Source: Bacillus sp. EAC (GTDB lineage: Bacteria; Bacillota; Bacilli; Bacillales; Bacillaceae_G). Taken from it: a stretch of DNA of 64,000 nucleotides. The notes beneath the pieces were generated by a model. That model worked only from the letters and a program-made list of their open reading frames with translations. It made no database searches and was not told the DNA's origin. This document shows positions 24,232 through 32,937 of this stretch, one piece after another. Position numbers and translations under genes: made by a program. Location: positions 310,001-374,000 of the forward strand of contig NZ_NCSY01000004.1 of the NCBI RefSeq assembly GCF_002156875.1, in the 5' to 3' direction. The stretch's first letter is position 1. Every line of letters starts with the position of its first letter.

Positions 24232-24669
24232 TTATTGTTTAATAATGTTATTTTCGATACATTTTGCAATTTTTTGTAGATGTTCATTTGTGTAATTTTC
24301 GGTATTTGTCTCCCATTTGACATCAAAGCCATCATTTTTTCCATATCGTGGTAAAATATGCATATGATAATGAAATACAGTTTGCCCTGAAACTGCACCA
24401 CTATTATTAATAATATTTACACCTTCAACATTAAATGCTTTTTTGATTGCATTTGCAATTATTGGCATCTTTTTGAAATAGACACTTGCTGTTTCTTCAG
24501 TCATAGAAAATATATTTTCAACATGATTCTTTGGAATAACTAATGTGTGTCCCTCTGTAACTTGACTTAAATCTAAAAAAGCTAATACATTGTCATCTTC
24601 ATACACTTTAGATGCTGGGATTTGACCTTCTACAATTTTACAAAAAATACAATTCGCATCATGTACCAT
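24232..24669 (-). CDS. hit: HIT-family protein Hit
   Basis: 145 aa from ATG 24669, which matches the family start; GTG 24681 and TTG 24678 are in frame further up. N-terminal zinc-type Cys pair CIFCKIV, LDLSQVTEGHTLVIPKNHVE, and the histidine triad HYHMHILPRYG (about 98-108). HIT hydrolases cleave the alpha-phosphate of nucleoside-phosphate conjugates; Hit's cellular substrate is unknown. It is divergent from ecsAB, as in B. subtilis, but separated from it by 1.3 kb of repeats and non-coding RNA. Confidence 0.92.
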   Translation of the reverse strand: MVHDANCIFCKIVEGQIPASKVYEDDNVLAFLDLSQVTEGHTLVIPKNHVENIFSMTEETASVYFKKMPIIANAIKKAFNVEGVNIINNSGAVSGQTVFHYHMHILPRYGKNDGFDVKWETNTENYTNEHLQKIAKCIENNIIKQ

Positions 24670-24793
24670 TTTAATCAACACTCTTTTCTATTTTTTCCCT
24701 ATTTTACCATAAATTTGTTGTGAATAAAAAAGCAGTATTTTTGATTTCTGAAAGACTTTTTTTAGTCTCGGATAAAAAAATAAAGTTGAATTA

Positions 24794-24900
24794 CGATGCA
24801 GGATGCTCCCTTTCCGTGGGGTGTGAACTGAGCCTCCTCGGTTAGGACTGAGGGGTCTCACCCTTACTCGCTACTCCCACAGGAGTCTCGCATCTTCAAC
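24794..24900 (-). repeat. Dispersed intergenic repeat, copy C (short form)
   Basis: On the minus strand: CTCCTGTGGGAGTAGCGAGT, GTGAGACCCCTCAG, CCGAGGAGGCTCAG, CCCCACGGAAAGGGAGCATC. It lacks the ~70-bp extra block of copies A, E and G. Confidence 0.85.
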
Positions 24901-25021
24901 CCAAATCAAACATCTTTATATACTCTTCCTATTAAATCTTTCAGAGCAATGAGTTTTGTTTAATATCAACAATAAAAATTAACAGTTTCCTACTGTCCGA
25001 TTTAATAATTGAAAACAAAAA

Positions 25022-25425
25022 CAAGAAGCAACTTCTAATAGTTGCTTCTTGCTGAAGGGGAAAGTTGTTAGTTTTTTGAATGGTCTTTGATAGACACCTC
25101 ATTTGCTTTAATGTTCAATTAATTTGTACACCTTTTATAATAAATTATATGCTCTGGTCGAGACACCTCATTTACGATTTTGGTATACTAAAGACCTTTG
25201 TAATAATAGATATTGTTCAAGCGTACCATCTCCTTAGATATTTTCGTTGAAGTTTGACAACGATGGTTTATCGAGGAGATACTTGTTCACTAAAAACAAT
25301 GATCTGATTTAGGTTTGAACGCAAATAATAACTTATTTAACACACAACTCATTTCAATTGTTTGAAAAGAAAGAGTGTGCACTTTCCCTTCAAGAATAGA
25401 ATACCCTAAATGCAAAACAGTATTC
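25022..25425 (+). ncRNA. Large structured RNA candidate, copy 1 of 2
   Basis: A ~404-nt segment largely colinear with 25522-25930. 5' hairpin CAAGAAGCAACT/AGTTGCTTCTTG (25022-25051). A long-range closing helix GAAGGGGAAAG (25054-25064) with CTTTCCCTTC (25382-25391), ATCTCC (25228-25233) with GGAGAT (25275-25280), small stems GTCT/AGAC and CTC/GAG, and a 3' hairpin GAATAC/GTATTC (25399-25425). ACCTCATTT occurs at 25096 and 25165, with AACTCATTT at 25346 and a degenerate version at 25281. No protein-coding frame is conserved between copies. Orientation is inferred from the closing helices and from ecsA downstream. Confidence 0.6.
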
Positions 25426-25521
25426 GTATTAAGAGCAAAGTTTTTATTTTTTTAGGATCTGCTTTATAAGATTTAAATTTTTTAGCGCTTTTAATGAAGG
25501 GATTAGATCCTTAAAATGAAA

Positions 25522-25930
25522 CAAGAAGCAACTAGTAGTTGCTTCTTGCCGAAGGAGAAAGATATTGGTTTTTAAGTTAATTGTCTTTAACAGACACCTC
25601 ATTTGCTTTTTTAGTTCAATTAATTGGTACACCTATAAATAAATTATATGCTCTGCTCGAGACACCTCATTTACAAAGTTGGTATACTAAAGACCTTTGT
25701 AACTATAGATATTGTTCAAGCGCACCATCTCCCTTGATATTATCACTGCTGTTTATGACAACGATGCTTTATCTTAGGAGATACCTCATTTCACTTAAAA
25801 CATTTATCTGACTTAGGTTTGAACGCAAATAATATACCTTTAACACACACCTCATTTCAAATGGTTGAACTGGAAAGAGTGTGTTTCTTTCCCTTCAAGA
25901 ATAGAATACCCTTTAGACAAAATAGTATTC
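25522..25930 (+). ncRNA. Large structured RNA candidate, copy 2 of 2
   Basis: Second copy, ~409 nt, 500 bp after the first and about 110 bp before ecsA. It keeps every helix: CAAGAAGCAACTA hairpin, GAAGGAGAAAG (25551-25561) with CTTTCCCTTC (25887-25896), ATCTCC (25727-25732) with GGAGAT (25777-25782), AACACAC with GTGTGTT, TTACAAAG with CTTTGTAA, and GAATAC/GTATTC at the end. It has four intact ACCTCATTT segments (25596, 25664, 25783, 25849), each just after a small helix or in a loop. Differences from copy 1 lie mainly in loops. It could be an independent RNA or an ecs leader. Confidence 0.62.
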
Positions 25931-26041
25931 AAAAAAAAGAAGGATTTTTTTTTAGGTTCACATAAATATGATATTAAGGAAGTTACAGTTAATATTTGTT
26001 ACAATAAATAAAGTAAAGTACTATGAAAGGATTTGTAGAAA

Positions 26042-26779
26042 ATGACTTTATTAGAAGTACAAGATGTATCAGGTGGCTATACTAGACAACCTGTTATTAA
26101 AGATGTTTCATTCACAATTAATAAACATGAATTGGTTGGTCTAATTGGATTAAATGGCGCAGGGAAGAGTACAACAATCAAACATATTTTGGGGCTTTTG
26201 AAACCATTAAAAGGTGAAATATTAGTTAATGGTAAAAATTTTGATAAGGACCCTACAGAGTACCGTGCAAGTTTATCTTATGTACCAGAGACTCCAATGA
26301 TTTATGATGAACTAACACTACAAGAGCACTTGGAACTTACTGCCCTAGCATACAACATACCTGAATCAGAGTTTAAAAAACGCAGTGAAGAATTACTGAA
26401 AACATTTCGACTTTATGAAAAAAGAAAGTATTTTCCTTCTACGTTTTCAAAAGGTATGAAACAAAAGGTAATGATCATTTGTTCTTTAATCGTTCAACCA
26501 CAGCTATACATAATTGACGAACCTTTCTTGGGGCTAGATCCAATTGCAATAAATGATTTACTTGAGATTTTAAAGAAAGAAAAAGAAAATGGAGCAGGTA
26601 TTTTAATGTCTACACACATTTTATCAACTGCACAAATTTATTGTGATTCTTTCATTATTATTCATGAAGGAATTATTATTGCAAAAGGCTCCTTAAAAGA
26701 ACTTCAAAAACAATATGATATGCCAAATGCTTCATTAGACGAAATTTATATTTATGCTACTAAGGATAAAAAAATATGA
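26042..26779 (+). CDS. ecsA: ABC transporter ATPase EcsA
   Basis: 245 aa. Walker A GLNGAGKSTT (about 36), Q-loop YVPETPMIYDELT (about 81), signature FSKGMKQKVMIICSL (about 137), Walker B LYIIDEPFLGLDP, H-loop STHILSTAQ. Paired with the membrane protein EcsB in the Ecs transporter, needed in B. subtilis for normal secretion, competence and sporulation and for regulated intramembrane proteolysis by RasP. Ribosome site AAAGGA is 9 nt upstream. Overlaps ecsB by 4 nt (ATGA). Confidence 0.93.
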   Translation: MTLLEVQDVSGGYTRQPVIKDVSFTINKHELVGLIGLNGAGKSTTIKHILGLLKPLKGEILVNGKNFDKDPTEYRASLSYVPETPMIYDELTLQEHLELTALAYNIPESEFKKRSEELLKTFRLYEKRKYFPSTFSKGMKQKVMIICSLIVQPQLYIIDEPFLGLDPIAINDLLEILKKEKENGAGILMSTHILSTAQIYCDSFIIIHEGIIIAKGSLKELQKQYDMPNASLDEIYIYATKDKKI

Positions 26780-27996
26780 AGAATGTTAACGAGTTATGGC
26801 TTAAACGTTTTCGTGATTACATAAAGGAGTTATCAAAGTATAGTCGATATATTCTAAATGATCATATCAAATTTGTTCTTGTATTTGCTTTTGGTGGAGG
26901 GGCATATTACTACCAACAATTTCTTAAAACGATGTCGCCAAATTTTCCAGCTGAATTAGTTATTTCTATTCTATTTAGTTTGCTTGTATCTACAGGTCAA
27001 GTCATGACATTTTTCAAAGGTCCAGACTTGTTGTACTTATTACCTCTAGAAAAAAGAATGAAGGTATATTTTATTCGGTCATACATTACTTCTTACATGG
27101 CTCAAATTTATTTATTGTTGATATTTTTAGGAATCGCCTATCCGATTTACAAGAAATTTTTATTAGGAGAAACAACAAGTTTCATCATATTTATTCTCAT
27201 TATATTCTTGTTGAAAGGATATCATCTATTTATTTCTTTTGTTCATACATCAAATAAGGGGATTCTTAATTGGGGTTTTGATTATTGTGTACGATTTTTA
27301 AGTACTTTTTTCTTTCTATTTAGCTTATTAAATAAGTGGTATAGTCTGATTATTTTACTTCCAATACTACTTTTAGCGACGTATGCAATCCTAATCCAAA
27401 CAATCAGTCTTAATAAGCGTGTTCAATGGGAAAGAAATGTCAAACTTGATACAACGAGATTATCAAATTTTTATCGTTTTGCTAACATGTTTACGGATGT
27501 ACCTTCTATTCAACAACAAGTAAAGCGCCGTAGATGGGCAGATCCATTAATTAATAAAATTAAAACAAACAATGCAGCAAATTATTTGTTAATTAGAACT
27601 TTTATTCGAAATGGTAATTATTTAAGTATGTTTATTAGGCAATTGCTGGTCGGAGCATTTGTTATTTATTTAGTGCCAACTTTTGTAGGGAAGCTAATTA
27701 TAGGTTTCATTTTCCTTTACTTGATAGGGATTCAAAATATGACAATTTTGAAACAATATAATTATCACTTGTTATGGAAAATATATCCTTATACAAATGT
27801 GGGGAATCGAAAATCCATTTCAACACTTTTGTATATACTACTGATAATATGTACTCTAGTTTTTAGTATTATTGCTTTAATAATGTTGAAATCTATAGTA
27901 AGTTTTGCATTGATTGTTATCGTGTACACTTTATTCTCAGTGTGGTTTATCAAATTTTATGTCCGAAAAAGGTTGAACCAACCACAACAATTGTAA
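26776..27996 (+). CDS. ecsB: ABC transporter membrane subunit EcsB
   Basis: 406 aa, close to the B. subtilis length. About eight hydrophobic segments in two groups, separated by a basic cytosolic stretch (FTDVPSIQQQVKRRRWADPL, about 235). Early conserved segment LWLKRFRDYIKELSKYSRYI. The stop of ecsA overlaps its start, showing translational coupling. It forms the membrane part of the Ecs transporter; the substrate is still unclear. Confidence 0.92.
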   Translation: MKNVNELWLKRFRDYIKELSKYSRYILNDHIKFVLVFAFGGGAYYYQQFLKTMSPNFPAELVISILFSLLVSTGQVMTFFKGPDLLYLLPLEKRMKVYFIRSYITSYMAQIYLLLIFLGIAYPIYKKFLLGETTSFIIFILIIFLLKGYHLFISFVHTSNKGILNWGFDYCVRFLSTFFFLFSLLNKWYSLIILLPILLLATYAILIQTISLNKRVQWERNVKLDTTRLSNFYRFANMFTDVPSIQQQVKRRRWADPLINKIKTNNAANYLLIRTFIRNGNYLSMFIRQLLVGAFVIYLVPTFVGKLIIGFIFLYLIGIQNMTILKQYNYHLLWKIYPYTNVGNRKSISTLLYILLIICTLVFSIIALIMLKSIVSFALIVIVYTLFSVWFIKFYVRKRLNQPQQL

Positions 27997-28008
27997 AGGG
28001 TGATCTAA

Positions 28009-28740
28009 ATGGACTCTTACGAACTTCGTATTCAATATGAAATTTCTAGATGGAAGCAAAAAATAATGGCTGATTCAAACTTTTTTCAATCTTCAGCAAA
28101 GAAAGTCCAATTAAAGATACAATCTTTATTGCCTGAACAAATTCAGGAATTACTTACCCAAACAGTTAAAAATATGATGACTTTATTTATGGGAGGTTCA
28201 ACTGTATTTAGTGGCGGAAGTGAAGAGTATGAAGCATTGTCGCTAAGAGAAAGAGATGCAATTCTTGATAAGAAATTGAACGAATATAAAAAGATATCTG
28301 CAGTTGAAGGTGCTGGGACAGGTGCTGGTGGTATTCTACTAGGACTAGCAGATTTTCCATTATTAATGGGAATTAAAATTAGGTTTTTGGTGGAAGCTGC
28401 AAGGATATATGGTTATTCTCCTAAAGTAGAAATAGAGCGGCAATTTATGTTATATATATTTCAACTTGCTTTTTCAAGTGATGAGCATAGGAAGAAGACC
28501 TTGCAAATTATTGAAAACTGGGAAGAGAAATTGGATGGAAATCCTCAAGTTAATTGGGATAAACTTCAACAAGAATATCGAGATCATATTGATTTAGCAA
28601 AATTGCTACAATTGGTCCCATTAATCGGTGCCCCTGTTGGAGCGTATGTTAATTATCAGTTACTAGAACAGCTAGGTGAAACAGCAAAAAATTCATATCG
28701 ATTAAGATATTTAAAAGAAAAAGGAGAACTTGTGAAATAA
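28009..28740 (+). CDS. ecsC: EcsC family protein
   Basis: 243 aa. The EcsC signature is visible: AVEGAGTGAGGILLGLADFP (about 96-115) followed by LLMGIKIRFLVEAARIYGY, with another hydrophobic stretch LLQLVPLIGAPVGAYVNYQLL (about 197-217). Third gene of the ecs operon, 12 nt after ecsB. The glycine-rich hydrophobic segments suggest membrane association. It is dispensable in B. subtilis and has no defined activity. The stop codon lies within the terminator hairpin. Confidence 0.9.
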   Translation: MDSYELRIQYEISRWKQKIMADSNFFQSSAKKVQLKIQSLLPEQIQELLTQTVKNMMTLFMGGSTVFSGGSEEYEALSLRERDAILDKKLNEYKKISAVEGAGTGAGGILLGLADFPLLMGIKIRFLVEAARIYGYSPKVEIERQFMLYIFQLAFSSDEHRKKTLQIIENWEEKLDGNPQVNWDKLQQEYRDHIDLAKLLQLVPLIGAPVGAYVNYQLLEQLGETAKNSYRLRYLKEKGELVK

Positions 28741-28758
28741 AGTTCTCCTTTTTCTTTT
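28718..28758. terminator. Bidirectional terminator between ecsC and yhaA
   Basis: AAAAGGAGAACTT and AAGTTCTCCTTTT with an 8-nt loop containing the ecsC stop codon, flanked by A and T runs. Confidence 0.92.
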
Positions 28759-29953
28759 ATTTTTGCCCAACTAATTTATTCGAATGTTTTAATGAAGCTA
28801 ATGTAACAGAACCTAATGTTTTGGCAGCTATTAACATAGCTTTCTCGTCAAAATCGAATTTAGGATGATGATGAGGGTAAGGTTCAGAGATTGCAGGAGA
28901 TTTTGCTCCTGTAAAAAAGAATGTACCAGGCACTTTTTGCAAATAGTATGCGAAATCTTCTCCACCCATTTTTGGGTCCATTTCTTTTAAGTGTGAAACT
29001 TCATCAATCGAAGCAGCAACTTGGACTAGTAAATCTGTTTCTTTTTCATGATTAACAACTGGAGGATAACCATCATCATATTTAAACTCATATGTAACAT
29101 CATTCGCAAGACAAATTCCTTTAATGACTCGTTCCATTTGCTCTTTAACTTGTGCTTGAATTTCTTTTTTAAATGTTCTTACTGTTCCTATGAGAGTCGC
29201 TTTGTCTGCGATGACATTAAAAGCGTTCTTAGCTTCAAAGCTCCCAATAGAAATTACAACTGTATCAATTGGATTTGTTTCACGACTTACAATTTGCTGT
29301 AATGCAATAACTAATTGACTGGCAACTACAATGCTATCTTTCGTACGATGAGGTTCTGCACCGTGTCCGCCTTGTCCTTGAATTGTAATTGTAAAACGAT
29401 CAGCCGCAGCCATAATTGGACCACTTCGATAACCGATTGTACCTAAATCTTCTACAGCCCAAAGGTGTGTACCATAAACTTCATCTACACCATTTAGACA
29501 ACCATCTGCAATCATTGAAATTGCACCACCTGGCGCATATTCTTCAGCATGTTGATGAAGAAAGACAACCTTTCCATCCCATGTATCTTTTAAATCAAAG
29601 AAAGCCTTCGCTAAATAAAGTAATGTTGCAGTGTGCCCGTCATGACCACAGGCGTGCATTACACCAGGTACTTTAGATGAATATGATACATTTTTTTCAT
29701 CCTGAATTGGTAAAGCATCAAAATCAGCTCGAATTGCGATTGTTTTGCCAGGGTTTCTACCAGTTATAGTTGCTACGATTCCATTTCCTCCAACATTTGC
29801 CTGATAAGGAACCCCTAATTGTTTATAAAAGTTTTGAATGAATTTTGCAGTTTCATATTCTTTAAAAGAAAGTTCGGGGTTTTCGTGTAAGTACCTACGA
29901 GTAGTAACCATTTCTGGATAATACGAATCTAACATTGAAAATAAATCAGACAT
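28757..29953 (-). CDS. yhaA: M20-family amidohydrolase YhaA
   Basis: 398 aa. Motifs of the M20D/HipO group: RADFDALPIQDE (about 74), HACGHDGHTA (about 104), HQHAEEYAPGGA (about 132), GGHGAEPHRTKDS (about 192, dimerisation domain) and MGGEDFAYYL (about 350). Such enzymes hydrolyse N-acyl or N-acetyl amino acids using two metals, normally one Cys and several His/Glu ligands, all seen here. Convergent with ecsC, as in B. subtilis. The natural substrate is not established. Confidence 0.88.
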   Translation of the reverse strand: MSDLFSMLDSYYPEMVTTRRYLHENPELSFKEYETAKFIQNFYKQLGVPYQANVGGNGIVATITGRNPGKTIAIRADFDALPIQDEKNVSYSSKVPGVMHACGHDGHTATLLYLAKAFFDLKDTWDGKVVFLHQHAEEYAPGGAISMIADGCLNGVDEVYGTHLWAVEDLGTIGYRSGPIMAAADRFTITIQGQGGHGAEPHRTKDSIVVASQLVIALQQIVSRETNPIDTVVISIGSFEAKNAFNVIADKATLIGTVRTFKKEIQAQVKEQMERVIKGICLANDVTYEFKYDDGYPPVVNHEKETDLLVQVAASIDEVSHLKEMDPKMGGEDFAYYLQKVPGTFFFTGAKSPAISEPYPHHHPKFDFDEKAMLIAAKTLGSVTLASLKHSNKLVGQK

Positions 29954-30153
29954 GTTTTCACTCCTCCAACTATATATCTGTATATCCTATTCAAGAAATA
30001 TAGCGGATATCCTTCAAAAAAAGTTAGATAAAATCTTGTTGAAATTTGTATTTCCAAGGAAATAAGTAGCGAAAATAATATTATAATGACTTATTCATGG
30101 GAATAAATGGATATACTAAGACGGAAATGGTTAGAGAAATGAAGGTGAATGGT

Positions 30154-32289
30154 TTGAAAAAATGGGGATATGTAGCGATGGGACTTTTAAGTGTCCTATT
30201 AGTTAGTTTCTTTGGATTCCTATTAATCGTCTTTCTAGGAAATTATGTAATAGATGAGGAGAAACTTGTCGTTCATTCTTCTTCAGAAATGGTAGATTTG
30301 GAAGGGAATTATATTTCAAAACTCTATAATGAAAATCATCAAATTATTTCAATAAATGATGTTCCTGATTTTACAAAACATGCGATTGTTTCAATAGAGG
30401 ACGAACGATTTTATAAACATCACGGAATAGATATGCAATCAATATTTCGTGCGATTGTCCATGATTTAAAGGCGTTTAGCAAAGTTCAAGGAGCAAGTAC
30501 TCTTACTCAGCAACTTGCAAAGAATGTTTTTTTGACGAATGATAAGACATTTATGAGAAAAACAAAAGAGGTAATAATTGCAATAAATCTTGAAAGAAAG
30601 TATACAAAAGATCAAATATTGGAAATGTATTTGAATCAAGTTTATTTTGGACATGGGGTGTACGGAATCGGTGGCGCAGCCAAATATTATTTTGGAAAAG
30701 ATATTCAAAATTTAACAGTAGATGAAAGTGCTTCTCTTGCAGCTCTTTTAAAGGCCCCGTCACATTATGATCCAGTTAATCAACCAGCAAGAAGTTTGGA
30801 AAGAAGAAATTTAGTATTATTTAAAATGTTGGATAATCATTATTTAACTGATGTTGAATATCGGAAATACAAACAAAAACCAACCAATTTACATATTACT
30901 GAACAGAAATTCGAAAATGGATACGCTACATATATCGATATGGTCATTAAAGAAGCAAAAGAGAAATACGATATTTCGTATGATGAATTGTTAAATGGCG
31001 GATATAAAGTTGTCGTGCCTATACACAAAAAAACACAATTAACAGCCTATAAATATTTTAAAAATGGAAACTATTTTCCTGGAACTGATTCGAACGCTGA
31101 AGGAGCTTTTATTTTAATAAATGCTGAAACAGGTGGAGTTGAAGCAGCAATTGGTGGTAGAAATTATTACTTCCAAGGATTAAACCGTATTAATGTTAAA
31201 AGACAACCAGGTTCAACAATAAAACCATTACTTGTGTATTCACCTGCACTTGAAACAGGAAATTACAATCCATATTCTTTAATTCCAAATGAACAAAGTG
31301 CATTAGGAGATTACAAACCAAAAAATTACAATGAACAGTATTCTAAGAATATTTCAATGTTTAATGCAATAATAGAATCCGCAAATGTTCCTGCAGTTTG
31401 GTTATTAAATGATATTGGAATGGACGTAGCTAAAAGCTATTTAGAAAAGATGGACTTAAAGATTCCAGATAAAGGATTGAGTATGGCTTTAGGAGGTCTT
31501 AAAGAAGGACTTACGCCATTGCAACTAGTAAAAGCATATAGTTCATTTGATCATAATGGAGATGCATTAGAGCCTTTTGTCATTAATGCAATTTATGATC
31601 GAAATAATGAGTTAGTCGCGGAAGTGAAAATTAAACAATATAAGGTATTTTCATCTCAAACATCATGGTATATGACGAAAATGTTAAGTGGTGTTGTAAA
31701 AGAAGGTACAGCAAATAGAGGTAAATTTAATGGTGATTTGGCGGGGAAAACGGGTTCAACAAATATTCCGGGTCAAACAAATGGAAATAAAGATGCCTGG
31801 TTCGTTGGCTATACCCCAGAGGTAGTAGGTACGATTTGGATGGGGTATGATAAAACTGATTCAAAGCATTTTTTACGAAATGGTAGTACATATCCAACAA
31901 TCTTATTTAAAAAGATTCTAAGTGAAGCTGGGCGGGAACCTTCGTCTCATTTTGAGAAACCAAAAAATATAGATGATTTAGATTCTCCAATTCAAATCAA
32001 ACCAGTTTCAAATGTTCGTTCGAAAGTGAAATTCTCACCGTTTGGTTTATTTTCAGTTGTAATTAATTGGGACAAACCGACCGATAAGCGACAACAATAT
32101 CGTATTTATCGTGTAAAAGATGGTAAAGAAAAATTAGTTGATACAGTTACTGGACAAAATGAATATCGAGATTCATTCGTAAATGTATTTAATGTTCCTT
32201 CTTATTATGTAGTTCCTTACAATCCTCAAACAAATGAAGAGGGTGAGAGGTCTAAACTTGTCAAACCGAACATAAGAAATAAAGAATAG
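30154..32289 (+). CDS. pbpF: Class A penicillin-binding protein PbpF
   Basis: 711 aa from TTG 30154, chosen because AAGGTGA lies 5 nt upstream; ATG 30097, 30127 and 30139 are in frame but lack a ribosome site. N-terminal membrane anchor (about 5-30), GT51 glycosyltransferase (about 60-230: EDERFYKHHGID, QGASTLTQQLAKN, KTKEVIIAINLE, MYLNQVYFGHGVYG), and a transpeptidase with SxxK in RQPGSTIKPL (about 370), SxN in ESANVPA and KTGS in GKTGSTN. A short Fn3-like C-terminal tail follows. It polymerises and cross-links peptidoglycan. In B. subtilis pbpF is forespore-expressed and lies upstream of hemEHY, the same order. Confidence 0.9.
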   Translation: MKKWGYVAMGLLSVLLVSFFGFLLIVFLGNYVIDEEKLVVHSSSEMVDLEGNYISKLYNENHQIISINDVPDFTKHAIVSIEDERFYKHHGIDMQSIFRAIVHDLKAFSKVQGASTLTQQLAKNVFLTNDKTFMRKTKEVIIAINLERKYTKDQILEMYLNQVYFGHGVYGIGGAAKYYFGKDIQNLTVDESASLAALLKAPSHYDPVNQPARSLERRNLVLFKMLDNHYLTDVEYRKYKQKPTNLHITEQKFENGYATYIDMVIKEAKEKYDISYDELLNGGYKVVVPIHKKTQLTAYKYFKNGNYFPGTDSNAEGAFILINAETGGVEAAIGGRNYYFQGLNRINVKRQPGSTIKPLLVYSPALETGNYNPYSLIPNEQSALGDYKPKNYNEQYSKNISMFNAIIESANVPAVWLLNDIGMDVAKSYLEKMDLKIPDKGLSMALGGLKEGLTPLQLVKAYSSFDHNGDALEPFVINAIYDRNNELVAEVKIKQYKVFSSQTSWYMTKMLSGVVKEGTANRGKFNGDLAGKTGSTNIPGQTNGNKDAWFVGYTPEVVGTIWMGYDKTDSKHFLRNGSTYPTILFKKILSEAGREPSSHFEKPKNIDDLDSPIQIKPVSNVRSKVKFSPFGLFSVVINWDKPTDKRQQYRIYRVKDGKEKLVDTVTGQNEYRDSFVNVFNVPSYYVVPYNPQTNEEGERSKLVKPNIRNKE

Positions 32290-32299
32290 ACATTTTAAG

Positions 32300-32340
32300 G
32301 CTCTCCTTCTTATCAATTGATTTGAAGGAGAGCTTTTTTC
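32300..32340 (+). terminator. Terminator of pbpF
   Basis: GCTCTCCTTC (32300-32309) pairs with GAAGGAGAGC (32324-32333), followed by T6. Confidence 0.93.
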
Positions 32341-32389
32341 GTTTATATAGTTTTCTATTAGTTTATAGTGTGTTATAGCTAGATTCTCT

Positions 32390-32460
32390 TTAAAAATGTT
32401 GCTTGGAAAGCAAGTAACCTGGAGTGGAAATCAACTAGGGCATTCTTAAAAGTAACAAAG
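32390..32460 (+). repeat. Dispersed intergenic repeat, 3' fragment only
   Basis: Only the tail of the family is present: GCTTGGAAAGCAAGTAACCT, then GGAGTGGAAATCAACTAGG. A complete copy starts 60 bp later in the same orientation, suggesting that one unit was inserted next to the remains of another. Confidence 0.65.
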
Positions 32461-32520
32461 TTTAAGGATACATCTTAAATCAAGACTACGTAATATAAGA
32501 TTGTTTTTTACCGAAACAAT

Positions 32521-32691
32521 TGAACAATAAGTTGAATGGAAAGGAAGGTGCTTGACTCCTGTGGGAGTAGCGGGACAGCAGAGACCCCACAGGCGGTTTA
32601 GCCGAGGAGGCTCAGCGCCCGCCCCACGGAAAGCAAGCAACCTGAAGTGGAAATCAACTAAGGTCACTCTTAAATAGCAACAAACTTTACG
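32521..32691 (+). repeat. Dispersed intergenic repeat, copy D (short form)
   Basis: Contains GACTCCTGTGGGAGTAGCGG, CAGAGACCCCACAGG, CCGAGGAGGCTCAGC, CGCCCCACGGAAAGCAAGC and the tail GGAAATCAACTAA. Its two ends are imperfect inverted repeats, so the whole unit can form a long stem. It lacks the extra block. It sits in the 640-bp gap before hemE. Confidence 0.9.
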
Positions 32692-32937
32692 GAAACAACA
32701 TCCTTTATAATAATTATCAACTAATAAAAATTATTAATATTATTCATTCGATATTTTAGTTATATTTTGATATAATTTTTTATGGGAAAAGTATAGTAGT
32801 AAAATAGAACTATTAATTGATAAAAAATGTAAATTAAGTGAACATTATGTGTCATTAATCGAGTTTTCTATACAATTTATGAATCAATCAGTATATTTAA
32901 TAGTAGAGTTTGGAAAGCGAAAGGGAGACTTTTGAGG

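Noticed and set aside
24794-24900. CRISPR-like or tandem-repeat reading of the dispersed GC-rich units
   Set aside because: Units are spread over 50 kb in both orientations without regular spacers and without cas genes.
25581-25811. Short reading frame inside copy 2 of the structured RNA
   Set aside because: Not preserved in copy 1, no ribosome site, and the variation between copies follows RNA helices, not codons.
32446-32667. Proline-rich minus-strand reading frame over repeat copy D
   Set aside because: Frame lies within a non-coding repeat, lacks a ribosome site, and is not kept in other copies.
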